Position numbers and translations under genes: made by a program. Positions 11,510 to 22,948 of a stretch of 64,000 nt of DNA are shown here, piece after piece. Positions within the stretch are counted from its first letter, which is position 1; every line of letters begins with the position of its first letter. Source of the stretch: Galeopsis tetrahit (Eukaryota; Streptophyta; Magnoliopsida; Lamiales; Lamiaceae); contig OY776131.1 of the NCBI GenBank assembly GCA_963675135.1, forward strand, positions 34,681,381 through 34,745,380. Reading direction: 5' to 3'. The notes beneath the pieces are model-generated. The model saw only the letters and a program-made list of their open reading frames with translations. It had not been told where the DNA came from and ran no database searches.

Positions 11510-13072
11510 TGTTGGTCCCTGAGACGAGTGTAAGATCAGCTGACTTGATGTCTGCTGATTGTGTGGAAAATAAACTAACTCTTCAAAGTAACTAGTCCGC
11601 TGATTTCACTAGGGGCCTAGGACTAGTTAGTCGACTGATTAATTACTTATCGGAGTTAAGTGCGGAATTGTAGTGTGCCCATAAATATTATACTCGTCTA
11701 TTATTTAAATACAGTGTGTAAAACAAGTTTATGCACAAATATGTATGAAAAGACTTGAAATGTAAAGTGCAGAAATGTAAATAACACATTAATTTATAGT
11801 GGTTCGGATATACGTTCCTACGTCCACTCTCACGTCCACACGTGATGTTTAATCCCTTTAATTTACCACAAATTACAAGGGCCTTGTCCTTTATAGTCCC
11901 AAGGGTAGGACTTTGAGATCTGAGCCAGTTCCCTTAACTGCTACGGTCTCCACAAGTGATTGTAAGCACTTGCACTTCCCCACAAGTGATTGTAAGCACT
12001 TGCACTTGAACTCCACAAGTGATTATAGAGCACTTGGACTCTTTACAGTGATAAACACTCAACTTGACTTCTAAGGTTTTATGGTAGAAGGTGGGTTTTG
12101 TGTATATGAACTAGGTGAGAATTTCCCTTACAATCTGTTTTAGCCTCATGCTAGGATTGGGAAATTCTCTCTAAGCTATGGATATATATGAGTGGTTGAA
12201 CTGGCTTAGATGGTATGAGTTCACTCACTGGGGATGAGGTGATGCGTGTTGAATCTTCATGAATGATCTTCTTGAGCTCTTCTTATTTCTGGAGTTTATG
12301 ACCTTTGCTCGACCTTTGCATCTCACACCTCTTCACACGTTCCCAATGATGTATGGACTCATTTATATAGTGTTGATGTTTGAATGTTACCGTTGGATGA
12401 TAGCAATTCAAATCTCCACTAATTCGGGAATTGCCAATCTCTTGATTTGATATGATTGAATATTACCATTGTCATGTAATTTCAATCATATCTTTGACTT
12501 TCCTTTCTTGTGCGTATCTTGTCAATCCTTGACTTCAACTCTGATTGGCCTTCCTTTAATTGAGTAAGAAGACTTCTACTCTGCTGGTAAGAAGACTTCA
12601 CTCTGCTGGTAAGAAGACTTCACTCTGCCGGTAAGAAGACTTCTACTCTGCTGTCTTTACACAGCTGCTGTTTCTTCTCAGCTGCTGTCTTTACTCTGCT
12701 GTCTTTACTCAGCTGGCTTTACACAGCTGCTGTTTCTTCTCAGCTGCTGTCTTTACTCTGCTGTCTTTACTCAGCTGGCTTTACACCGCTGCTATTTCTT
12801 CTCAGCTGCTGTCTTTACTCTGCTGTCTTTACTCAGCTGGTTGTAAGATGACTTCTACTCAGCTGATGTAAGACGACTTCTACTCAGCTGATGTAAGATG
12901 ACTTCTGGTCTTGGTCTTCTCTTCTCTTCTTGAGCATTGACATGTTTTCTCTTCTAACCAGAGTCCTATCTATTACAAGATGTATAATAAAGTTGTCTAT
13001 ACAATACAACTTATCCTATTACATGTTGATTTGGTTTATCAAAACTAAACTAAGGATATTCATATCCCAACA
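11510..13072 (-). repeat. Solo LTR H inserted in B's 3' ORF
   Basis: 1563 bp. On the minus strand it starts TGTTGGGATATGAATATCC and ends CAGGGACCAACA, flanked by an exact 5-bp TSD, CATAC (11505-11509 and 13073-13077). No internal region, so it is a solo LTR. It is the same LTR family as G (722-2176). Removing the LTR plus one TSD copy (1568 bp) puts the flanking 3' ORF segments back in the same frame. It includes a TATA-like stretch and three blocks of short tandem repeats (12566-12905). Confidence 0.93.
12566..12905. repeat. Minisatellite blocks inside solo LTR H
   Basis: Three adjoining blocks: four copies of a 22-23-bp unit around GTAAGAAGACTTC (12566-12656), three copies of a 62-bp unit beginning ACAGCTGCTG (starts 12661, 12723, 12785), and about two and a half copies of a 25-bp unit around GTAAGATGACTTC (12840-12905). 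All are built from the same CTGCTG/CTTCT vocabulary, as expected of replication slippage. Confidence 0.8.
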
Positions 13073-14966
13073 CATACTGACTTTGGCTTTGTGAACTTCA
13101 GTGGAAATGGTTTGAAGACCAGATTCCACTCCTTCAATTCTTGCTTCCAATGTGGGTAACACCACATCTTCAGAGCCAGTTAATCTCATTTCAACAGAAG
13201 CTAGAGTTCTTCCATGCTCATCTAATGCTCCAGAAGTTTCTCCATGAACAGTTTGAACTTGTTGGGCCAAGGAATCCAACTTCTCTGATTGCATCCCAAG
13301 CAAAGCTTGTGCTGATCCAGTGTCAACTTGGATGGGAGCATCTGTCAAGAGGTCATCTGCAAATATTTGTTCAAAGCTTATTCCTGCAATGTCAGACAAA
13401 TCAAAAGAGTCAGTAAACACACACTTATCTCCCTCAATTTCTTTTTCATACGACTCTGATACATCAGCAGTCTTCTCCTCATTTTCAACTATTTCTTTTC
13501 TCCCTTCATTGATAATGTCCTCACTTAAAGGTACAGACCTCCTCTCCTCAAGGGATTCCTGAAGTTCAGATTTGACTTCAAGAATAACCTGCCCTTCCTC
13601 ACTTATATCACCCTCATTTGGTGGTACACTCACTATTCTAGTGATCACCACATCTCTCTCATCTACTACTCCCTCTGGTTTTTCCACTAACATCTCCTTT
13701 TCAACTTCAACACCTAATCCTGCAGCATCTCCACCTTCAACAAGGTTCAAAGATGGCAGTTGTGGGGAGATCACAGTGCTTATATCAGCAGCCACTGAGT
13801 CATCCTGAATGATTAAGGACTGATCAGTGTCCAACTCTCCTGACACTGATTAGGCCTTAACCAAACCAGCCTCTAAAACAGGAACCTCCACATCTTTAGG
13901 CTGTGCCTTGGGTTCAGAAGAACCTTCATTGGCAGATGTGTCTTTGGTTGTGTTACCACCCTTGGTCAACACCTCTGAAGATACAGAGCCTTTCCTATGA
14001 TAGGTTCTAGGAGGGTTGGAGAGTCTTTCTGATACAGAAGGCTTAGGGAGGTTGGCTTGAGGGGTTTCAGGAGGGTTGGGTTTTGAGGGGTTTGAGGGAT
14101 CATCATGGGAATCATCATCATTAGAGCTACTTTCAGGGTGTTTGATTCCCTTAGCTTTGCTCTCCTTCTCCTCATTAATCTTATCAACTACCAACTTTGC
14201 AAAAACTTCCTCATCAATGAGAAATCTTGTCTTTGAGACTCCAGCAAAGTGTAGCAATCTGTTCTCCTCTACTTGCCACCAGTTTGCACCCTTATCTTGG
14301 ATGACTTGTGATATCTCCATCATAGACTTGTCTTTTACATCAACAAACATCCTTAGATCATGAAATGTCTTCTGAATTCTTGGAAATTCTGCCAGTTGTG
14401 GATACAAACTGTCCACAGTAGCCATGGCTCCTCCTCTGAGCATACTTTCATAAGTATACTCCTCCTCATCTCCACTTGAATGGGGACTTTGGGTTATAGG
14501 GGAGTTAGCTCTGGGTTCTCCTAATGTGGCTTCAGGAAGGTTGAGTTCAGGGATATTGGCTTCAGAAGGATTGATTGCAATTGAAGGTGCTTCAGTTGCT
14601 TTAGAGAGCAATGTATCTGAAGGGGCTTTACTCAGGGGGGTTGGCTCAAAGAGTGCTGCTTCTAAAAGCTTTGAATAATTGAGCATAGATGAGTCAAGGG
14701 GAGACTGTAATCTTGTCTCATCTACTGCTATGTCTGCTAGCACATCTATCCCACTTTTTTGCACACTCCCTTCTGGAGAGTATCTCTTTTTAAGATTGAT
14801 GGGGGGTGATAGGTTGATTGGTTGGGGTTATATGGGTGTCAGGGGAGTTGGGCTCAGGATTCTGAATTTCAGGGATGTTGGCCTCTATTGGTTGACCTTC
14901 AGGGACCTTGGATTCTGGAGTACCAGAGCCAGATGAGTTGGTCCTTGACTTGGACTTGGTCCTGCT

Positions 14967-15011
14967 TTCAGCTCTGCTCTCTCTTAGAGCAAGTTGTAGA
15001 GACCTTTCCTC
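14967..15011 (-). other. UIM-like motif 1 in the 3' ORF
   Basis: Encodes EERSLQLALRESRAE: two acidic residues, then Leu-x-x-Ala-x-x-x-Ser-x-x-Glu, the core of the ubiquitin-interacting motif. It lies between a basic region and the Pro-rich repeats. Judged by eye only. Confidence 0.4.
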
Positions 15012-16199
15012 CTGAAGCTCCAATACTTTGTCAGTAGGCTTGGCCCTTCTCTTGCTAGCCCTACTGCTCCCACTTCCTTCACCATCCTTCTCAGGGACAA
15101 CCTCCCTGATCCTCTTGTCACCTCTAGATTTTTGTCTAGTCTCATTGTACTTCTGCCTCAACTCTTCTGAGTGATCAGAAGGCACGCTTACTCCCTCTTC
15201 AGCAACCTTTTCAATCTCTGCTGAAGCTCCTGACTTCTCTTCTGAGGGGATTTGAGACATTTTCCTTGTCTTTACCATTCTGGCCTTTGTCCTCTTTTTC
15301 AACTTTGGCTTCTCCTCCACCTTCTCTTCAGCAGGCTTGGCCATTAGCATCCTCCTTTGCTCAGTTTTCTTGCTAAGCTTTCTAAACATGATCTTCTGAG
15401 CAGGGAGAGGCTTTGCAAAGGTTTGCATCTCAGAATAATGAGCAAACTTTTCAATCAGGAGACTTGCCCTTGTGCAATATCTCAGTTTGCCTTCCATCAC
15501 AACCTTGTTGTGAACTTTGACTTTGAACTTGGCCTTTTCCTTCATCATCTCAGACAAGATAAAGGTCCTCCAATCGAATTTGATGCCCTTGTCACTAGCA
15601 TCAATCACAGCAGCCATGATTCTAATTCTGGGTTGGCTGACCTGCTCCAAGCTCCCAGTGTTGATAAGCAAACTTTTAGCAACAACCTCAAACAGATTAA
15701 GGAATTGTGGTTTGAGAGTTTTCTTGTGCTGTGTAGAGGATAATGGCCCTGGAGTAATTAGCCATTCTTGAGCAATTTCTTGTTCAAGTCCATTTCCATA
15801 GAATTCAGGATTCCTTCCCTCTGAAGGCAATCCAAAAGCAGCATCAACCTCTTCCACTGAGAATTTCACTCTATGGAATCTTTCCTCCTCTTCTCCCTCT
15901 GCAATAAAAGATAATCTTGTTGACACTTCACCATCTTCAGGTTTGCCTCTCCATTTTAGAAAGGCAAAGAATTCAGCCATGTAAGATTCAAGGCAAGAAT
16001 CTGGCTTCTCTTGCATGAACTTTTAAAGACCTGCTCTCCTTAGCCATCTTAGAGTTGGAGTAACTGCAGGATCTTCACTCTCAAAAGAGAGGATTGGCTC
16101 AAAGGTAAGGTTGTTTTTGTGACTTAGATACCCAAAATCAAGGTCTAAGTCTCTATTGGTGAAATCAACAACCAATTCAGACTTAGCTTTGGGAGCCAT

Positions 16200-16900
16200 T
16201 GACGGTTACAGAAGTTAGTTTGAGAGAGTTTTGAGAGAGTTTGAAGAAGATGAAGGCTAGGGTTTCGAATACTTGGGGAAGAAGTGTTTGTGGGGGATCT
16301 TAAGACTTGGGGATATTCTAAAAAGAATGTTTGTCAATGAGTTGGTGAGTTTTGTGTATTTTCAATGGTTGTCAAAAGTGGAAAAACACACTTGGACGGC
16401 CAGGATGAATTTCAGGGGAGTTGGCCAGTTTTGATCCAATGGTTAAAAACCAATGTAACAGTGAGTTATTGGTTTTATTCAAAACGTGGAAGTTATTTAA
16501 TATTAGTTAATGGATGGGGAGTTTTCGAGATAGATCATGGCTTGAAAAGTGTAATGCAAACAAGAGTTAAATCTTGGCATTTAATGCATGGAAAGTGACC
16601 TTTTGGGTGGGGGACAAATTAAATCCCACAGTGGTGATATCTGTAACTGGGATAGATATCAAGGTAGATAATGATTACCCAAAATAGGTGCTTATCAAAC
16701 CAAGAAAATAGTTTGATAGCCAAGACAACTTATCTGACCCTACTAGGACAAGTGTCCTGAAGAAATGTGGACAAGTGTCCTGAGATTCAATGGACAAGTG
16801 TCCTGAATAATTGTGATCATTTCTTCTGCACTTCAGTAGACTTGTCCAAGTCTGCTGAAGACCAATTCAGTTCCTTTACTCCCATTAACTTCAATGAGTT
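16200..16900 (-). other. Spacer between pol and the 3' ORF of B; host-like 5' leader
   Basis: About 700 bp without a coding frame. On the minus strand, the last ~65 bp before ATG 16199 are rich in CTCTCAAA and CTTC and include AAACCCTAGC (about 16256-16266), a telo-box-like motif common in plant gene leaders. I see no clear TATA box 25-40 bp further upstream. The other half contains three GGACAAGTGTCCTGA-type repeats (16745-16817). Confidence 0.5.
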
Positions 16901-19900
16901 TTACTTGTCCAACTTCCCTGGATCAAGTAATCCCAACTCTGCTGATAGCTCCAGAAACCTTGCCTCTGCAAGTGGCTTTGTTAGAATATCAGCTTTTTGA
17001 TGATCTGTGTGGATCTTAACCAACTTTATGTCCTTCTTCTCCACATGGTCTCTAATGAAGTGATGCTTGATGTCCACATGTTTGCATCTTGTGTGCAATA
17101 CAGGATTTTGTGATATTGCAATTGCACTATTGTTATCACAAAATATTGGCACTTCAGTAGAGTTGACTTTGTAGTCTCTGAGTTGTTGTCTCAACCAAAG
17201 GATTTGAGCACAACAACTTCCAGCTGCAACATATTCAGCTTCAGTGGTGGAAGTTGCCACTGTGTTCTGCTTCTTGGAGAACCAAGATATAAGCTTGTTG
17301 CCTAAGAATTGACAAGTCCCTGAAGTGGACTTTCTATCAATTCTGCAACCTCCATAGTCAGCATCTGAGTAGCCAGTTAACTCAATGTTGTCATCAGCAG
17401 GGTACCAAAGGCCTAGATTTTCAGTGCCTTTGAGATACCTCAAAATCCTCTTTGCAGCCTCAAGATGGCTTTTCTTAGGATTTGCTTGAAACCTTGCACA
17501 AACACCTACTGCAAAGGTGATGTCAGGTCTGCTGGCAGTGAGATAGAGGAGTGATCCAATGATTCCTCTATACTTAGTGGAGTTGGTTGGAACACCACTC
17601 TCATCAGGATCCATCTTCCAATTTGTGTTCATTGGGATCCTTACTGGCTTGCTAGTAGCACACCCAAACTTCTTGATCATTTATCTGGTGTACTTAGCTT
17701 GGTTGATGAAGATTCCTTCTTTTGATTGCTTGACTTGAAGACCCAAAAAGAAGTTCATCAACCCCATCATGGACATCTCAAACTTGCTTTGCATTAGCTT
17801 GGAAAACTTCTCACACAGCTTTTCATTGGGGGATCCAAATATTATGTCATCCACATAAATTTGGACAAGCAAGATGCCTTCTCCTTCAGAGATTCTGAAG
17901 AGTGTCCTGTCCACAGTTCCCTTGATGAAACCATGATCCAAGAGAAACTGTGATAGTGTATCATACCAAGCCCTAGGGGCTTGCTTGAGTCCATATAGAG
18001 CTTTCTTTAGTCTGTAAACTTGGTTTCCAACCTCAAAACCTGGTGGTTGCTCCACATAGACTTCTTCTTTCAAGACTCCATTCAGAAAGGCACTCTTGAC
18101 ATCCATCTGGTACACTTTGAACCTCTTGTGGGCTGCATAGGCTAGAAAGAGCCTTATTGCTTCTAGCCTTGCCACAGGTGCAAAAGTCTCATCATAGTCA
18201 ATGCCTTCATGTTGGCAATAACCCTTTGCCACTAGTCTTGCTTTGTTTCTGACAATCACATCATTCTCATTCTTTTTGTTCTTGAACACCCACTTTGTTC
18301 CAATAACATCTTGATGTGAACGTCTATCCACCAGCTCCCATACTTCATTTCAGGTGAATTGGTTCAGTTCTTCCTGCATGGCTGTGATCCAATTGGCATC
18401 TTGAAGTGCTTACTCAATGTCACTTGGTTCTTGCTCTGACAAGAAACAACAGAAAAGAGCACTTTCACCATGAAATCTCCTTGTTTTGACTCCTATACTT
18501 GGATCACCAAGTATTAGATCAGTGGGATGGTCAGACAACCAAGTCCTTCTTTTTCTGATCTCTTCAGTAGAGTTGTCCTCTACTGAAGTTGAGTCATTTA
18601 GATCATAAAATTCAGGATAATTGAATGCAGGATCTAATTCAGGATCATAATCAGGGGTGTTGTCCTCAATGTCAGGGACATTGGCATTTTCAACATTTTG
18701 AGTTCCCCCTTGATTATTTGATCCATTAACTACCTCAGCAGGAACTGCTTCTTCATTGGTAGTTGTTACCTGGATGTGAACTGGGATTGGATCATTCAGT
18801 TCACCATTTCCTTCAGTGGAATTTGCCTGAGGAAGGTTGCCTTCAGGATTGTTGTTCAATGGGAGTTTTTCAGGTAATTTGGCTTGGACAACTTCTATGA
18901 ATTCAGTGTCTTTTTCTTTTAGGCTCAGTCTGGTTGTCCTTTGTGTGATTTCTTCTGATTCCAAGTTCTCATTCCTGAACTCATGAATAGATTCATCAAA
19001 CACAACATGAGGTGTTTCCTCCACAATAAGGGTTTTCTTGTTGTAGACTCTGAAAGCTCTACTGATTTGAGAATATCCAAGAAATACTCCCTCATCAGCT
19101 TTGCTATCAAAGGCTTTCAGCTGTTCTTTGCCATTATTGTGTATGAAACACTTACAACCAAAGATGTGAAAGTATGACACTTTAGGCATTCTTCCTTTCC
19201 AGAGTTCATAGGGGGTTTTACCTTGCCCCTTGGTGATCAAACATCTATTCTGAGTATGGCATGCAGTGTTTATAGCTTCAGCCCAAAACCTCTTAGGTAA
19301 GTTTGAATCAGCAATTAGGGTTCTAGCAGCTTCTTTTAAGGTTCTATTTCTTCTCTCTGCAACTCCATTTTGTTGAGGAGTTCTAGCTGCTGAGGTTTCA
19401 TGAGCTATTCCATTAGATGTGCAATACTCATTGATGTATGAATTTATGAACTCAGTGCCTTTATCAGATCTTATCTTGATAATGTTAAGGCTTTTCTCAT
19501 TTGACACTCTCTTTAAAAGTTCAGGTAGTTTGACTTGTGTTTCCTTCTTATTAAGGAGAAATACTACCCAAGTGAACCTAGAGAAGTCATCTACTACAAC
19601 CAATGTGTATTTTCTACAATTTATGCTTGCAGGGGTAATTGGTCCAAATAGGTCCATATGTAGAAGTTCAAGTACCCTTTCAGTAGAGATGACTTGTTTT
19701 CCTTTAAATGAGGCTTTAATCTGTTTTCCCTCTTGGCATGGTTTGCAAACATGCTCTTTAATGAAAACCTCATTAGGTAGTCCTTTAACTAATGCATTTC
19801 TAGCAATCTTGTTCATTGTTTTGAAGTTCAAGTGGTTTAATCTTTTATGCCATAACCAGCTTTGTTCACTAGAACTCTTAGCAATGAAGCATGCAGCATC

Positions 19901-20290
19901 AGTAGACTTGTTCCAGTCTGCAAAATACACATTTCCTTTTCTAGTTCCAGTCAATAGAATTTGTTGAGTTTTATCTTTGATTAAACATTTTCCACTTGAA
20001 AACTCAACATTAAAGTCTTTATCACAAAATTGACTGATACTTAGAAGATTATATTTGAGACCAGCTACATAAGACACATTGGATACTTTGATGTTACCAA
20101 TCATCAAAGTACCATAACCTTTTGTTGTAGCTTGTGAGCTGTCTCCAAATGTGACATTTGGGCCTTCTTTTACAATAAAATCAGTGAGGAGTTCCTTGTT
20201 TCCAGTCATGTGCCTTGAACATCCACTGTCAAGGTACCATGCTGACTTTTTGCTCATGCTCCTCTTCTTGTGGCCCAATGGTACCTGCAA
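16901..20290 (-). pseudogene. pol: pol polyprotein of element B (protease-integrase-RT-RNase H)
   Basis: In frame with gag and directly after its TAA. In order: protease DSGCSRHMTG (about 20210-20240); zinc-binding HKRLNHLN ... CKPCQ; integrase D-D-E (LHMDLFGP; SDKGTEF; NGVAERRNRTLKE); RT with QMDVKSAFLNG (about 18090-18120) and catalytic YVDDIIFG (about 17830-17860); RNase H with GYSDADYGG and DNNSAIAISQNP; end LDPGKLDK. About 1130 codons, normal for copia. Three in-frame nonsense codons break it: TAA 18410-18412, TGA 18350-18352 and TAA 17681-17683. Two of them look like C-to-T changes (CGA to TGA, CAA to TAA). The active-site residues are otherwise intact, so decay is recent. It would have made cDNA and inserted it. 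Confidence 0.93.
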
Positions 20291-22810
20291 TTAGATAGGT
20301 TTAGGTACCCTTTGAGTTTTGGGTCCTGAGAGGTTAGCTGTACCTTTAGGAACCCAAACTTGCCTAATAACCCTGATTGATTCAAGGTGGCTAAGTTGTC
20401 TTCCTCTAGCATCTACATACACTGTCTTTCCCTTAAATGCCTTTGGGAAAGTATGTGTGAATGTGTTAACTCTGTAAGTTTCAGGAGAGTTGTCAAATCT
20501 CCTGAACTTTTGAGTTCTTTATGCTACTTGAGGGAATCTTTGAGGAAAGGCTTTCTTATGACCATTACCCTTTGGCATGAAGGGTTTTGGTTGTCTCCTT
20601 GTATTTTGCCTTTGAGGATAGTTGTTCTTAGGTCTATTCAGCTGAGGCTTTCTCAGAAGAGTTGGCCTAGGCTGATTATACCTTGGATAATTCCTCTGAA
20701 CATTGTTCAGGTTAGTTGCCCTTCCATTGGGTCTACTCTGCTGACCAACATTCCTCTTATGTTCAGGAGCTTTGGCCATTTCCTTAGGTTTTGGCCTAGT
20801 CTCCTGAAGCACTTGAGTAGGCAGATCATCTATTTTGCCCTTTCCTTTGTTCAGTGGTTGAATTACTTCATTTTCAGTTTGTGCCACTGATTTAACAAAG
20901 ATTCTCTTAGTGTTACTTGTGGAAGCAACACTAAGACAAGGTGAAGATTCAAATGGATCAAAACCTAATCCACTTCTTTGAGCCATAGGTCTCTGATAAC
21001 TCTGAATTTCCTCTATTGCTCTAGAGGATTTCTTCAGAGCAGACATCTTTAATTTCAGGCTCTCTTCACTTGATTTAAGAATATCATATTCATGTGAGAG
21101 GTTTTCAAATTTAGCATTTAGAATTTTTAGTTCAAAATCTTTTCTCTTCTGAGAGAGTAGTTGATCATCAATCTCCTTTTGTTGGTCAACTACCCTGAGA
21201 TTTTCTTCCTCAAGCTCTCTCAAGACTTGTTGATACAACTCAGTAGATTTGACATCAACAACTACCTCAGAAGTTTTGGCAAGCTCAATAGCCAATCTTT
21301 CATTTTCTCTCACACAGTTATCATGAAATTCTTGTAACATAGTGAAATCTTCCATCAACTTTCCAAGGGAGAGTTTCAGGTTGACCTCACTATTGTTTTG
21401 TGAGATGAATGATGGTGAACTAGAAGTAGAGGATACTTCATCATCCTCAAGAGCCATATTGCAGACATCATCATCATCATCACTGTTGGAGAACAGTCCA
21501 TCAGAAGAGTTGAAGCTTTCATCACTATCAGATTCTTCACCAGCCATCATGGCCTTTCTATTGGTGAACTTTCTGTCTCTTTTAGCTTGCCTTTCTCTTC
21601 TCTCCTTAGAGCTCAGTTCAGGACAGTCATACTGGAAGTGCCCTTTCTTCTTGCAATTATAGCACATGTCTTCATCATCATCTTTCTTTGATTCTTCTCT
21701 TCTTTTTGATGATGAAGGTTCAGCTCTACTGGACCTTCTCCTATCAGAGTACTTGTCCTCTGATCTCTTCTCTTCAGGCTTTTTGTCCTCAGCCTGAGCT
21801 TCAGGAGAGTTGTATCTTCTCCTGAATTTGTTGTCCTGGTAGAATTTCTTGTATCTACCAAACCTTGAATTTAGATTTTCAAATCTCCTAGCCATCAAGG
21901 CAAGTTCCTCCTTCATTTCAGTCTTGGAGACTGACTTTGATGATCTTGGAGTGGACTGCATTTCTGGTTCAGCAGTTTTGGCTTTGAATGCCACTCTCTT
22001 AGTAGGATTTGAAGGTTCCTCAACAGGCTTTCTTCTATTGAGGTCGAACTCATAAGCTTTGAGTTCAGAGAAGATTTGTTGCATGGGCATGATGGAGAGA
22101 TCTTTGGTATTTTGCATCATTACAGCATAGACATCCCACTTTTGAGTGAGACTTCTCAAGATCTTCAATCCAACTTCTCTCTTGGTGTAGACCTTACCCA
22201 AGGAGTTGATTTCATTCATCACATTAGTGAATCTACCAGCAAATTTATCAATGGACTCCTCAGACTCCATTGTGAACTGTTCAAACTTCTGCACTGCCAC
22301 TTGGAGCTTATTCTCCTTGATTTTCTCAGTGCCCTCACACATTTCTGCAAGAGTATCCCATATCTCCTTGGCAGTTGTGCAGTGGTAGACCCTTCCCATG
22401 ATTGCATCTGGAATTGTTTGATAGCGGGTATTCATTGCAAGATAATTCAAATTATCCTTCCTCTTTTCATCAGTAGTGAAGTCATCTTCATCTTTGGGGA
22501 GCACATCTCTTGTATTTGCCCTTTGAGCCTCAGTGACTCTGGGATTGACAAAGGTGAACACAAAAGGACCCCTTGTGATCACTCTCAGCATGTCAGTGTG
22601 AAGAGATGCAAGATGAGCCCTCATTCTGATTTTCCAGAAGTCATAGTTATCAATTGAGAACATGGGCAATTTGTGATGAGATATGTGATTAACTGGATTT
22701 GTTGCCATGTTGTCTAGTCCTTGAACAGCAGGAGGTGGAACTGCAGCATTAATGTTCTGATCAGGATTTTGTTGCTGGTTCTGGTTGTTGTTGTTGTTTC
22801 CTCTTGCCAT
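20291..22810 (-). pseudogene. gag: gag of element B (one nonsense codon)
   Basis: ATG at 22810, 763 codons open to a TAA at 20519-20521, then 75 more codons in the same frame to the normal TAA at 20291-20293. A has CAA at the early stop, so it is a C-to-T change. In order: Asn/Gln-rich N-terminus; copia Gag domain (residues ~50-260); basic, serine-rich linker with RRRYNSPE and SDRRRSSRAEPSSSKRRE; CCHC knuckle CYNCKKKGHFQYDC (about 21620-21665); acidic DDDDD stretch; coiled coil (~residues 460-620); basic C-terminus. Pol follows in the same frame with only the stop between. Confidence 0.92.
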
Positions 22811-22934
22811 TTCTTCAAGAAAGGGTTAGACAATGGATACAAAGGATTTCAGATAGATCAGTTCAGTGACCACACCAAATATGTGATTTTGAAAACCAAG
22901 ATGGTTTTTCAGAAGCAGTGGTCTTTGAACCCCT

Positions 22935-22946
22935 GCTCTGATACCA
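22935..22946 (-). promoter_or_regulatory. Primer-binding site of element B
   Basis: On the minus strand, TGGTATCAGAGC, the initiator tRNA-Met complement, 2 bp inside the LTR edge at 22949. Confidence 0.92.
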
Positions 22947-22948
22947 CT

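Larger units (their letters stand above)
9936..16199 (-). pseudogene. Long 3' ORF of element B (SIRE extra ORF after pol; broken)
   Basis: From ATG 16199 to the TGA at 9936, about 1565 codons once solo LTR H and one TSD copy are left out; the frame is continuous across that insertion. Other breaks: an in-frame TAA at 16023-16025, a frameshift near 14765-14790 and an in-frame TAA at 13850-13852. In order: a globular N-terminal region of ~220 residues; a Lys/Glu-rich stretch with nuclear-localisation-like basic clusters; Pro/Asn/Glu repeats (PE-x-N-x-P); a second compact region near 14180-14430; an acidic stretch; a long coiled coil spanning the H insertion (about 13250-11130); basic and acidic low-complexity parts; and a conserved C-terminal ~130 residues also found in E and A. 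Two segments resemble ubiquitin-interacting motifs. SIRE1 of soybean has an 'envelope-like' ORF here, but I see no clear signal peptide or membrane span. Function unknown. Confidence 0.82.

Noticed and set aside
12566..12905. Regular repeats suggestive of a CRISPR-like array
   Set aside because: Units are adjoining with no unique spacers and lie in a plant LTR; this is a minisatellite.
9936..16199. Calling the 3' ORF a true envelope gene
   Set aside because: No signal peptide, fusion-peptide-like region or membrane anchor is evident; only its position matches envelope-like ORFs of SIRE elements.
19419..19967. 182-codon plus-strand ORF (and its mirror at 8647-9084 on the minus strand)
   Set aside because: Antisense of the integrase region of pol; it appears in both A and B only because the sense gene is conserved.
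20387..22657. Plus-strand ORFs of 68-193 codons across gag of B
   Set aside because: Antisense shadows of gag; no independent start context or known domain.
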